Source of the DNA: PXRE01 sp964435625
GTDB taxonomy: Archaea > Halobacteriota > Halobacteria > Halobacteriales > PXRE01
DNA: 9,498 bases
Assembly (NCBI GenBank): GCA_964435625.1
Contig: CAYTAG010000138.1
Coordinates: 1-9,498, forward strand
Direction: 5' to 3'
Part shown: piece by piece, positions 1 to 6,809 of the stretch
Layout of the letters: each line of letters opens with the position of its first letter
Position numbering within the stretch: position 1 is the first letter of the stretch
Made by a program: the position numbers and the translations under genes
The notes under the pieces: model-generated
Database searches by the model: none
Told to the model about the DNA's origin: nothing
The model's input: only the letters and a program-made list of their open reading frames with translations

Positions 1-66
1 CGCTATCGTTGGCAGATCAAAACACGTCTCGACGGTACCCGGGCGACTAGGGATGTCCTCGCCCTC

Positions 67-290
67 CCCAGCCGCGGGGTTGGGCCGGCGCCCGCCCGCC
101 GGGAGAGACGAGCTCTCCCGAGCCTCCGGCTCGCACGGCTCGCCGGAGACGCCGAGGGCGCCGGCCCGCCCCCGGCCACCGGGAGAGCACGCTCTCCCGA
201 GCTCCCGCTTGCACGCTCGCGGGAACACCGTCGGAGGCAAGCTCCGACGAGCTCCCGCTCACGGGGACCTCGCGCGCGTTTGCTCGCGCG
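67..290. repeat. Array of nine short hairpins in a gene-free stretch
   Basis: Bases 1-355 contain no gene I can support, and this part is packed with inverted repeats. The hairpins are 67-84, 100-120, 124-148, 160-176, 180-199, 203-224, 229-249, 254-265 and 271-290. Three of them have perfect 8-base arms: CGGGAGAG/CTCTCCCG at 100-120 and again at 180-199, and CGTCGGAG/CTCCGACG at 229-249. Each of these three is followed by AGC and then a second hairpin, so the module [8-base hairpin]-AGC-[hairpin] occurs three times. Arm sequences differ between modules, but both sides change together, so pairing is kept. The array starts about 65 bases downstream of the stop codon of the minus-strand membrane gene at 356-796. 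It could act as a 3' RNA structure, a transcription stop, a cruciform-forming element or a repetitive extragenic element. I do not recognise a named family. Confidence 0.75.
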
Positions 291-355
291 CCGCAGCTTC
301 AAAACTAATCTCCGAAACCGTCCGCCGTCTCGAATCGACGCCCCGCGGGAACGGA

Positions 356-796
356 TTACAGCCGGTTGTCGGAACCGAGAGCGACTTCGCCGCGGTAGCG
401 GGCGACCCAGAAGCCGATGCCGGTGGCCATCAGGCCGGCCGAGAGCACGTACACGAACAGCTTCGAGGACAGAACCTCGCCCGGGAACCTGATCGAATAG
501 ACGATGCCCTCGCTGCCGAGGCCGACGAACAGGAAGGTACCGACCGCGAGCGCGGTCGCCCACCTGAGGACGGTCTCGCCGCCCAGCGCGTAGTCGTCGA
601 GCGTCACGAGTCCGGCGACGAACGCGGCCGCCATCCCCAGGACGTACAGCGGAAGCCGGTCGAGGGTCCCCGCGGCGTCGCCGGTCAACAGGGCGATGAA
701 CCCGAAGAAGCTCATCGCCAGCGCGAGCGTCGACCCCAGGACGACGCCCCCGATCCGGACGGCGCGTTCCCGCCGGTCGGTGCGGTGGTAGCTCAT
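356..796 (-). CDS. Four-helix membrane protein, unknown function
   Basis: This is a 146-residue protein I do not recognise. After a basic N-terminus (MSYHRTDRRERAVRIGG) come four hydrophobic segments: around residues 14-40 (VVLGSTLALAMSFFGFIALL), 46-68 (PLYVLGMAAAFVAGLVTL), 76-95 (LRWATALAVGTFLFVGLG) and 107-130 (KLFVYVLSAGLMATGIGFWVARY). It is therefore almost certainly an integral membrane protein with short loops, of the small uncharacterised type common in haloarchaea. I chose the ATG at 796 over a TTG at 823 because a weak TATA-like stretch lies about 27 bases before the ATG, as expected for a leaderless haloarchaeal message, and no Shine-Dalgarno sequence is seen. The gene lies 147 bases downstream of the ABC-2 permease on the same strand. 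It could be read with the exporter genes, but the gap and its own promoter-like element suggest an independent unit. No catalytic motif is visible. Confidence 0.8.
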   Translation of the reverse strand: MSYHRTDRRERAVRIGGVVLGSTLALAMSFFGFIALLTGDAAGTLDRLPLYVLGMAAAFVAGLVTLDDYALGGETVLRWATALAVGTFLFVGLGSEGIVYSIRFPGEVLSSKLFVYVLSAGLMATGIGFWVARYRGEVALGSDNRL

Positions 797-817
797 GCCC
801 GTGAACTCGGCGGCCAG

Positions 818-827
818 CCACAAAAGG
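818..827 (-). promoter_or_regulatory. Weak TATA-like element for the four-helix membrane gene
   Basis: On the minus strand these bases read CCTTTTGTGG, the only A/T run near the gene start. The centre is about 27 bases before the ATG at 796, the spacing expected for a leaderless archaeal promoter. The match to a haloarchaeal TATA box is poor, so this is tentative. Confidence 0.25.
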
Positions 828-880
828 CTACGTCAGACGCTCGTCATGCGCACTGCGGGGCAACGGGCCGGCCGACCTGC

Positions 881-902
881 GCCGCCGGCCTCGCTCGGCG
901 GC
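881..902 (-). terminator. Hairpin downstream of the ABC-2 permease
   Basis: GCCGCCG (881-887) and CGGCGGC (896-902) are perfect 7-base arms around an 8-base loop. They lie about 40-60 bases after the permease stop codon. No T-run follows on the minus strand, so termination is only one reading. It could also be a chance GC-rich inverted repeat. Confidence 0.3.
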
Positions 903-943
903 CGTCCAGCCGACCCCGTCACCGGACGTCACGCCGATCCTGC

Positions 944-1727
944 TCACTGGACGTCCCGGCGGCCGAAGACGACGGCGCTCGCGCCGACGAGGACGACGGC
1001 AGCGGCGAGCAGGATCGCCGTCCCGCCGAGGTCGTACTCGGAGTGGACGAGGATCGCCGTCGGGTCGTAGTACCGGCTCGGGGCGAGCAGTCCGAGGTCC
1101 CCGTAGTCGGTGCCTTCCAGCACCGACTCCACGAGGAACAGGCCGAAGGTGACCCCGGCGCCGACCCGCTGGGCGACGCTGGTGCGGTCGAACAGCACGG
1201 AGGCTACCAGGCCGATTGCCGCCGTCGCCATGAGGTACGGCACCGACAGGAGGTGGACGGCCAGCAGGTCCGCCAGCGCGATCCGCTCGTCGATCAGTTC
1301 CAGGCCGACGAAGACGGTGAGGAAGGCAATGGCGTTGACGACCAGGATCGGCACGAGGACGGTCAGGTACTTCTCGACGACGACCCGCGCCCGCGAGACG
1401 GGTAGCGACAGGGTGACGTCCATCCGGCCGTGCTGGACGTCGTCCGCGACCAGCGAGGCGGCGCTGTAGGCCGCGTACAACCCCAGGAGGATGACCCAGC
1501 CGAACGCGTACAGTTCCGCCGCCATGAACCCCTCGATGGTGCCCAGCGCCTCGATGCCGAACACCTGCCGGAGCGCCGGCGGCCAGGCGTCGACGTACTC
1601 CCCCAGGTCGACGCCCGCCTGCTCGATTGAGGGGTACACCCAGATCATCATGGCGGCCAGAAGCGACAGCCCGACCCCCAGCGCCAGCGATCCGCGCACC
1701 TTCCGTCGCCCCTCGAAGCGGGCGAGT

Positions 1728-1735
<8 letters not shown>
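944..1735 (-). CDS. ABC-2 type transporter permease
   Basis: This 263-residue integral membrane subunit is most likely the partner of the ATPase encoded just upstream. About six hydrophobic segments are visible, roughly at residues 17-34, 74-97, 124-146, 154-182, 191-206 and 238-257. Between the second and third lies VADDVQHGRMDVTLSLPVSR, followed by ARVVVEKYL (residues 97-124). This matches the usual ABC-2 pattern of an acidic residue, G-x-L/M-D, LS-P-V-S-R and a following K, which in this family marks the region coupling to the ATPase. The start is the ATG at 1735, preceded by GGTGG. It overlaps the ATPase stop codon by 8 bases (1728-1735), which predicts translational coupling. An upstream in-frame start at 1783 would lie deep inside the ATPase gene and is less likely. 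The substrate is unknown; related systems export drugs, sodium, lipids or peptides. Confidence 0.88.
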
Positions 1736-2798
<1,063 letters not shown>

Positions 2799-2820
2799 TG
2801 CCGGGGCTACGGGCGCGCCG

Positions 2821-2836
2821 GGATTATTCTTTGTAC
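2821..2836 (-). promoter_or_regulatory. Promoter of the ABC exporter genes
   Basis: The minus strand reads GTACAAAGAATAATCC here. The AATAAT core (2823-2828) is centred about 28 bases before the ATG at 2798, with a purine-rich BRE-like ACAAAG just upstream of it. This spacing fits an archaeal TATA box of a leaderless transcript. No Shine-Dalgarno sequence precedes the ATG. Confidence 0.5.
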
Positions 2837-2895
2837 TTCTCCGTACGTTTGGGGCGACGACGGAACTGTGACGAATGAGTCGGGCGAGTGGACGG

Positions 2896-2956
2896 ACGAA
2901 CGGATAGATAGTATCCGTCTACTAAGATTTAAATCGTATCCGGAATAACCGTTCGT
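2896..2956 (+). promoter_or_regulatory. Promoter and nested inverted repeats upstream of the three-gene unit
   Basis: A clear haloarchaeal TATA box, TTTAAAT (2928-2934), is centred 28 bases before the ATG at 2959, so the transcript is probably leaderless. ACGGATA (2900-2906) and TATCCGT (2912-2918) form an inverted repeat with a 5-base spacer, ending 9 bases before the TATA box. TATCCG recurs at 2937-2942, just after the box. ACGAACGG (2896-2903) and CCGTTCGT (2949-2956) form an outer inverted repeat bracketing the whole promoter. Such placement around TATA suggests an operator for a dimeric regulator. No regulator gene lies in the window. Confidence 0.6.
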
Positions 2957-2958
2957 AG

Positions 2959-3504
2959 ATGGACGACGACGCAGAAAATAGGAGTTCGATCCGCCGCCGC
3001 AGGGTGCTGGCTTCAGTGGGTGGGATAGCAATTCCGTCCGGGGTTGCCGGGACGGTAGCCGGAAAGACGACGAGTCCCGACGACGACGACGGGACCGGCA
3101 GTGACACCGGTCGGGGTGGCGGGTCCCAGGGCGAACGGAACGACCGCGACGAGTATCCCCGGATCAAGGATTCCGAGATTCCCGACGAACCAATCACAGC
3201 ATACGCGACCCAGATTGCGTTGCACCCGAACCAGCGGCGGGCGGCGATCACGACGGGGGTGTTCGGCGACGGCCTCCAGTTGTACGTCCTCCAGCGCGTC
3301 GACGGCCGGGACTCGGTGGCCGACGAAGCGTGGCGGATCACCGACACCGACAGGTTCGTCGCGGCGATGGAGTGGACGGTCGACAACCGGCTCCGGTACG
3401 ACGTGAACTTCACCCGGTACGAGCGCAAACTCCCGCCGTCGCACAAGCGGTTCGAACCGACCGTGGTCGACGAACTGAGCTTCGAGGGGGTGAACAGCCT
3501 GTGA
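2959..3504 (+). CDS. Tat-signal protein of unknown function, first gene of the unit
   Basis: This is a 181-residue protein I do not recognise. Residues 12-35 have the form of a twin-arginine signal: RRRR, then VLASVGGIAIPSGVAGTVAG, hydrophobic and ending in Ala/Gly. There is no cysteine lipobox, so the mature protein may be released or held only by an uncleaved signal. An acidic and Gly-rich linker (40-66) follows. The folded part (about 75-175) includes ITAYATQIALHPNQ, a GDGLQLYVLQRV strand and FVAAMEWTVDNRLRYDVN. This strand pattern recalls TolB- or WD40-like propeller blades, but the piece is far too short for a full propeller. The last bases overlap the next gene by four (GTGA). The Tat signal sits here while the next protein has none, so the two might be one protein split by a frameshift. 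The start is supported by the TATA box 28 bases upstream. Confidence 0.75.
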   Translation: MDDDAENRSSIRRRRVLASVGGIAIPSGVAGTVAGKTTSPDDDDGTGSDTGRGGGSQGERNDRDEYPRIKDSEIPDEPITAYATQIALHPNQRRAAITTGVFGDGLQLYVLQRVDGRDSVADEAWRITDTDRFVAAMEWTVDNRLRYDVNFTRYERKLPPSHKRFEPTVVDELSFEGVNSL

Positions 3505-4760
3505 CGGGTTCCAATCGGGAACTACTCCAGGGATTCGCCGCCGACGGTGCTCGGGGACTCGGTACTGCCTTCCAGGGGACGTCGCACCAGGTGGCGGACT
3601 CCGGGGACGCCGAACAGACGTTCCTGATCGTCCAGGGCGACACGGAGTACGAAATCGCGGCGCTGGACGCCGAGGACTACGGCGGTCGCACCGTCGAGGA
3701 GTTCTACGGGTACGGGGACGGCGACGGGTCCTCCGCGAACACGCCAAACGGGATGGAGGAAGCCGAGTTGAGCCAGCTGTTCTTCTACGACGGCCCGGAC
3801 GCGACGAGCCTCGTGGTGATCCACGACGAGCCGAACACCGGCAACGGCGGGCTGGTGACGCTCGACTTCGACCGATTGCCACGGGAGGGGGAGTGGGCCG
3901 TACCGGACGATCCCTGGGACGTCGGGTACGACGACGGGCGCGTGACCTGGAGCTGGTTCCGGTGTTGTACGGACGGCGGCGTCTACAAGGGCGGGTTCGA
4001 GACGCCGTTCTGGGCCGAGATCACGCCCGACTTCGCGTACGGCATCGACGCCGCCGAATACGGGGAGCCGTGGGTCGCCGTCGACGGGAGCGGTGGCGAT
4101 CTGGAGCGGCTACCGCTGGATCCGACGGAGCCAATCGTGATTGCGTCCGCCGGCAAGAACCACATCTCGGTCGACGACCCACAGTACGAGATCGAATCCG
4201 GTGGTAGCTTCTGTGTATCCGTCGACCCCGACCAGAACGTCTGCGTCTCGCGGAAACCAGTCCTTCAACTGGGCCGCCGCGAGTGCGCCGACGTCGGTGG
4301 GAAGACCCCGCCGCTGGCGTCAGTCAACGTCAACTACGTCGAAGAGCAAGAAACCGAAGACGACGTTACTGTCACGTTCGAGCGGAACTTCTGGGTCGGG
4401 TTCGAACTCCAGGGCGATCCGTGCATCTGGTACGGCGAGGAGGAACTGGGCATCTGTGCAAAACTGGAGGGATGTCGGGCGCCACCGCGACCGAATTCCG
4501 AAGGCGTTCCCGAACCGGATGCAGTTATGGATTTCGCTGACGATGTAGTAGATGATGTATTCGATAACCTCGAAGAAGTTCCGCTACCGGATGGAAGGAA
4601 CCTTCTCGGTGGTGCAATCGCCGTTGGAGGGATCGTGCTCCTCGCGATTGGTGCCCCTATCGAGGCTCCATTGGCTGTCGTTATCAGTGGTTTGACTATC
4701 GTCGTGGTAAGTGATGATGACGAAGACGAGGAGGAGGACGATGAAGATGACGAACAGTAA
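3501..4760 (+). CDS. Cysteine-rich beta-type protein with C-terminal membrane hairpin and acidic tail
   Basis: This 419-residue protein starts with GTG at 3501, overlapping the previous stop codon by four bases, with GAGGGGGTGA about 8 bases upstream as a ribosome-binding site. I do not recognise a named family. Residues 40-195 look like a beta-sandwich: FLIVQGDTEYEI (41-52), LFFYDGPDATSLVVIHDEP (93-111), a GEW-x-V-x-DD motif (130-137) and WSWFRCCTDGG (150-160). I recall similar motif strings in secreted haloarchaeal proteins, but only from memory. Eight cysteines (155, 156, 238, 248, 262, 308, 319, 325) are unusual for a haloarchaeon and suggest disulfides or metal binding. Two hydrophobic stretches (369-386 and 388-403) could form a membrane hairpin, followed by a tail almost wholly Asp/Glu (405-418). 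No N-terminal signal peptide is present, although the body looks extracellular. The 3' end falls to about 47% GC. Confidence 0.75.
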   Translation: MTGSNRELLQGFAADGARGLGTAFQGTSHQVADSGDAEQTFLIVQGDTEYEIAALDAEDYGGRTVEEFYGYGDGDGSSANTPNGMEEAELSQLFFYDGPDATSLVVIHDEPNTGNGGLVTLDFDRLPREGEWAVPDDPWDVGYDDGRVTWSWFRCCTDGGVYKGGFETPFWAEITPDFAYGIDAAEYGEPWVAVDGSGGDLERLPLDPTEPIVIASAGKNHISVDDPQYEIESGGSFCVSVDPDQNVCVSRKPVLQLGRRECADVGGKTPPLASVNVNYVEEQETEDDVTVTFERNFWVGFELQGDPCIWYGEEELGICAKLEGCRAPPRPNSEGVPEPDAVMDFADDVVDDVFDNLEEVPLPDGRNLLGGAIAVGGIVLLAIGAPIEAPLAVVISGLTIVVVSDDDEDEEEDDEDDEQ

Positions 4761-4787
4761 TCTTACCCAGCGAGCAAGTACTATAAG

Positions 4788-5603
4788 ATGATGCGACAGT
4801 CAGCAGAGATCGACCCCTATCTTGCGCGTGGTTTAGTAGGGATTGCAATTTCCATCGCCGTCTACGTCAGTATCGATGAGCCAGGCTCGGCGCTGACGGT
4901 ACTTCTCATACTGTGTTTCCTTTCGGGAAGTCTTATGGCGATCAGTTCACCGAAACGATGGTCAGTAGATACAACGCTCAAACTCTATCGGGTAATTCTC
5001 TCGCTTCCCGGTATCGGTTCATTTGTGTTCGGTATCTATCACCTGTTCACAACCGGATCACCAGCACTTGCGGCGGTTCCCATCGGATTGAGCCTGATAT
5101 TACTGATCCCGCTAGCGGTGACACCTTGGGACGAGGTTCGGGCGTACCTAGCGTACGTGAAGGATCCGGCCAACGACGTCAGCGATGCCGTCGCCCCGAT
5201 TCCCCCCCGGTTGTACTTGCGGGGTCGATACGCAGCCGTCGGGTCGCTGGCCGTCATCTTCGCGGTCGTTGTGCTCCGGTTGTACTGGCCGCCAAGCATC
5301 GGTACGCTCGCCGCCCTCGCTGGCGTGGTCGGCACGGGATTGGTGAACGTGTGGTGTTCGCCGTTCAGTGGTTCCCCCGAACAGGTGGTTATACGCCGCA
5401 GACTCCGGTGGGCGATCCTCGGGCTTGGGTCCGGTGTGAGTTCCCTGTACGGCTTCCTGTTCACCGACGCGCAGGTTCCAGCGGCGTTCTGGGGTGCTGT
5501 GACCCTCGGCATCGCGTACTGGCTGTTCGTCGGTGCGAACTGGGAGGCTGTGCGCGAGGAAATCGCGGACCTGCAATCGGACGCTCGAACGGACTGGGGG
5601 TGA
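4788..5603 (+). CDS. Eight-helix membrane protein, third gene of the unit
   Basis: This 271-residue integral membrane protein belongs to no family I recognise. Hydrophobic segments lie near residues 13-29, 35-53, 68-88, 92-111, 148-168, 171-190, 207-226 and 232-250. They form two groups of four separated by a charged loop (112-147, with DEVRAYLAYVKDPANDVSD), a layout that could reflect an old duplication, although I see no clear sequence repeat. No catalytic or transport motif stands out. The start is one of two consecutive ATG codons at 4788 and 4791, 27 bases after the preceding stop, so co-transcription with the two upstream genes is likely. The first half of the gene is near 47% GC while the second half is richer, an internal composition step. 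The C-terminus is charged and probably cytoplasmic. A strong hairpin covers the stop codon. Confidence 0.78.
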   Translation: MMRQSAEIDPYLARGLVGIAISIAVYVSIDEPGSALTVLLILCFLSGSLMAISSPKRWSVDTTLKLYRVILSLPGIGSFVFGIYHLFTTGSPALAAVPIGLSLILLIPLAVTPWDEVRAYLAYVKDPANDVSDAVAPIPPRLYLRGRYAAVGSLAVIFAVVVLRLYWPPSIGTLAALAGVVGTGLVNVWCSPFSGSPEQVVIRRRLRWAILGLGSGVSSLYGFLFTDAQVPAAFWGAVTLGIAYWLFVGANWEAVREEIADLQSDARTDWG

Positions 5604-5627
5604 CCGACGGCAACAGTCGGGTCCCCC
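5596..5627 (+). terminator. Stem-loop over the stop codon of the eight-helix membrane gene
   Basis: GGGGG (5596-5600) pairs with CCCCC (5623-5627), and CCGAC (5604-5608) pairs with GTCGG (5616-5620), around the loop GGCAACA. The TGA stop and the bases GT form a small internal loop. This is a strong structure at the end of a plus-strand unit facing a convergent gene. No T-run follows, so it may stabilise the 3' end or stop transcription. Confidence 0.5.
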
Positions 5628-5681
5628 GTAGCGAACTCGTCACCCGTCGGCGCCGCCCCGAACGGCTACGATCCCGGTACC

Positions 5682-5708
5682 TCTTAAATACCCACATAGC
5701 CCTATAAG
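5682..5708. promoter_or_regulatory. AT-rich TATA-like stretch in the convergent gap before dapE
   Basis: TCTTAAATA (5682-5690) and CCTATAAG (5701-5708) are the only AT-rich bases in the 117-base gap between two convergent genes. The first resembles a haloarchaeal TATA box on either strand. A plus-strand start would give RNA antisense to the dapE 3' end, and a minus-strand start would give RNA antisense to the membrane gene. It could equally be part of a termination zone for the dap operon. Confidence 0.25.
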
Positions 5709-5720
5709 TGAGCCTCCGCT

Positions 5721-6809
5721 TCAGAACGAGTCCAGCGCCCGCTCCAGCACCGTAGCCGCCCGCCGAACCTCGTCCACGCGAACGTATTCCCGGTCGGCGT
5801 GCGCCACCGGCCCCTCGTCGTCCGCCAGCACGCCCGGGCCGAACACGACCGTCGGGGCCACCTCCGCGAAGTACGACGCCTCCGTCGCGGCGCCGAACGG
5901 CCGAACGTCCCCGGCACCAGCGTCCCGCAACGCCCCCACGACCCCCGAGTGGGCGGGCGTCTCGAACGCCGCCAGGAACGGCGTCTCGCGGGCGGCCAGC
6001 GAGACCCGGACGTCGGCGGCGCCGTCGACCTCGGCCCGGAGGTGGCGCTGGAGGCCCTCGCGGAACTGGCGGGCCGTCTCGGGGGGGACGCTCCGGCGGT
6101 CGACGACGACGCGACACTCGGCGGGCACCTGGTTGGTCGCGTCGCCACCGTCGATCACCGTCGGCGTCAGCGTGGCCGGGCCGAGCGCGTCGTGCGGGCC
6201 GGGCACGTCCGGCCGGTCGTCGTAGGTGGCCAGCGCCTCCAGCACGGGCGCGACCGCCGCGACGGCGTTGACGCCGGCCTCCGGTTCGGCGGCGTGGGCG
6301 TTCTCGCCCTCGACGACGACGGTGGCCTGGAACCGGCCGCGCGCGGCGTTGCAGACGTCCAGCCCCGTCGGTTCCCCGACGATCACGTGGTCGGCGTCGT
6401 CCAGACGCCCGCCGTCGACCAGCGCGGCAGCTCCCGTCGACCCCGTCTCCTCGTCCGGCGTGACCGCTAGCGTGACCCGGTTGTCCAGATCGGCACCGAG
6501 GAAGGCCGAAAGCATCGCCGCGAGCGGCCCCTTCGCGTCGCAGGCGCCGCGGCCGCGGATCACCTCGCCGTCCCGCTCGACGGGGAGGTGCGGCGGCACG
6601 GTGTCGAGGTGCGTGTTGAGGACGACGTGGGGGTCGCCGCTGCCCCTGCTCGCCAGGACGTTACCCGCGTCGTCGACGGTCGGGTCGACGCCCGCGTCCG
6701 CGAGGGCGTCGACGAGCATTCGACGGAGTTCCGCGACGTCCTCGGTGGTGTCGACCGGAACGGTCCGTTCGAGGAAGGCGACCGGATCGACCGCCGCGGC
6801 GTCGCTCAC
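5721..6809 (-). CDS. dapE: Succinyl-diaminopimelate desuccinylase (M20 metallopeptidase family)
   Basis: This 362-residue cytoplasmic enzyme is predicted to hydrolyse N-succinyl-LL-2,6-diaminopimelate to LL-diaminopimelate and succinate. All M20 di-zinc hallmarks are present: H67 and D69 in NTHLDT, bridging D91 in GRGACDAKGP, catalytic E120 with metal ligand E121 in TPDEETGS, E146 in VGEPTG, and the last ligand H337 in AHADREYV. The lid-domain histidine in NAHAAEP (H172) and the strand NQVPAECRVVVDRR (226-239) are also typical. Length and layout fit DapE. M20 members with other substrates, such as the LysK/ArgE types, look alike, so the assignment leans on the operon. The start is GTG at 6809, overlapping the dapF stop by four bases (GTGA), with GGAGGCGGTG just upstream. 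It is the last gene of the operon. Confidence 0.9.
   Translation of the reverse strand: MSDAAAVDPVAFLERTVPVDTTEDVAELRRMLVDALADAGVDPTVDDAGNVLASRGSGDPHVVLNTHLDTVPPHLPVERDGEVIRGRGACDAKGPLAAMLSAFLGADLDNRVTLAVTPDEETGSTGAAALVDGGRLDDADHVIVGEPTGLDVCNAARGRFQATVVVEGENAHAAEPEAGVNAVAAVAPVLEALATYDDRPDVPGPHDALGPATLTPTVIDGGDATNQVPAECRVVVDRRSVPPETARQFREGLQRHLRAEVDGAADVRVSLAARETPFLAAFETPAHSGVVGALRDAGAGDVRPFGAATEASYFAEVAPTVVFGPGVLADDEGPVAHADREYVRVDEVRRAATVLERALDSF

Noticed and set aside
1..60. The first bases read RYRWQIKT in frame 1, recalling the C-terminal YxxRW-IE region of some IS4-like transposases.
   Set aside because: Only about eight residues fit. The catalytic Glu position would be Lys, and the frame runs on into the hairpin array. 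It is too little to call a transposase remnant.
67..290. CRISPR array or tRNA cluster as an explanation for the repeated hairpins.
   Set aside because: There are no identical repeats of 25-40 bases with regular spacers, no cas genes, and no cloverleaf or TTCGA-type T-arm.
53..1405. Long plus-strand open frame of 450 codons.
   Set aside because: It is antisense to the membrane gene and permease, runs through the hairpin array, and has the Arg/Asp/Gly-rich composition of a GC-rich shadow frame.
4777..4786. TATA-like AGTACTATAA just before the eight-helix gene.
   Set aside because: It is only a few bases from the start codon, too close to act as a promoter for that gene.
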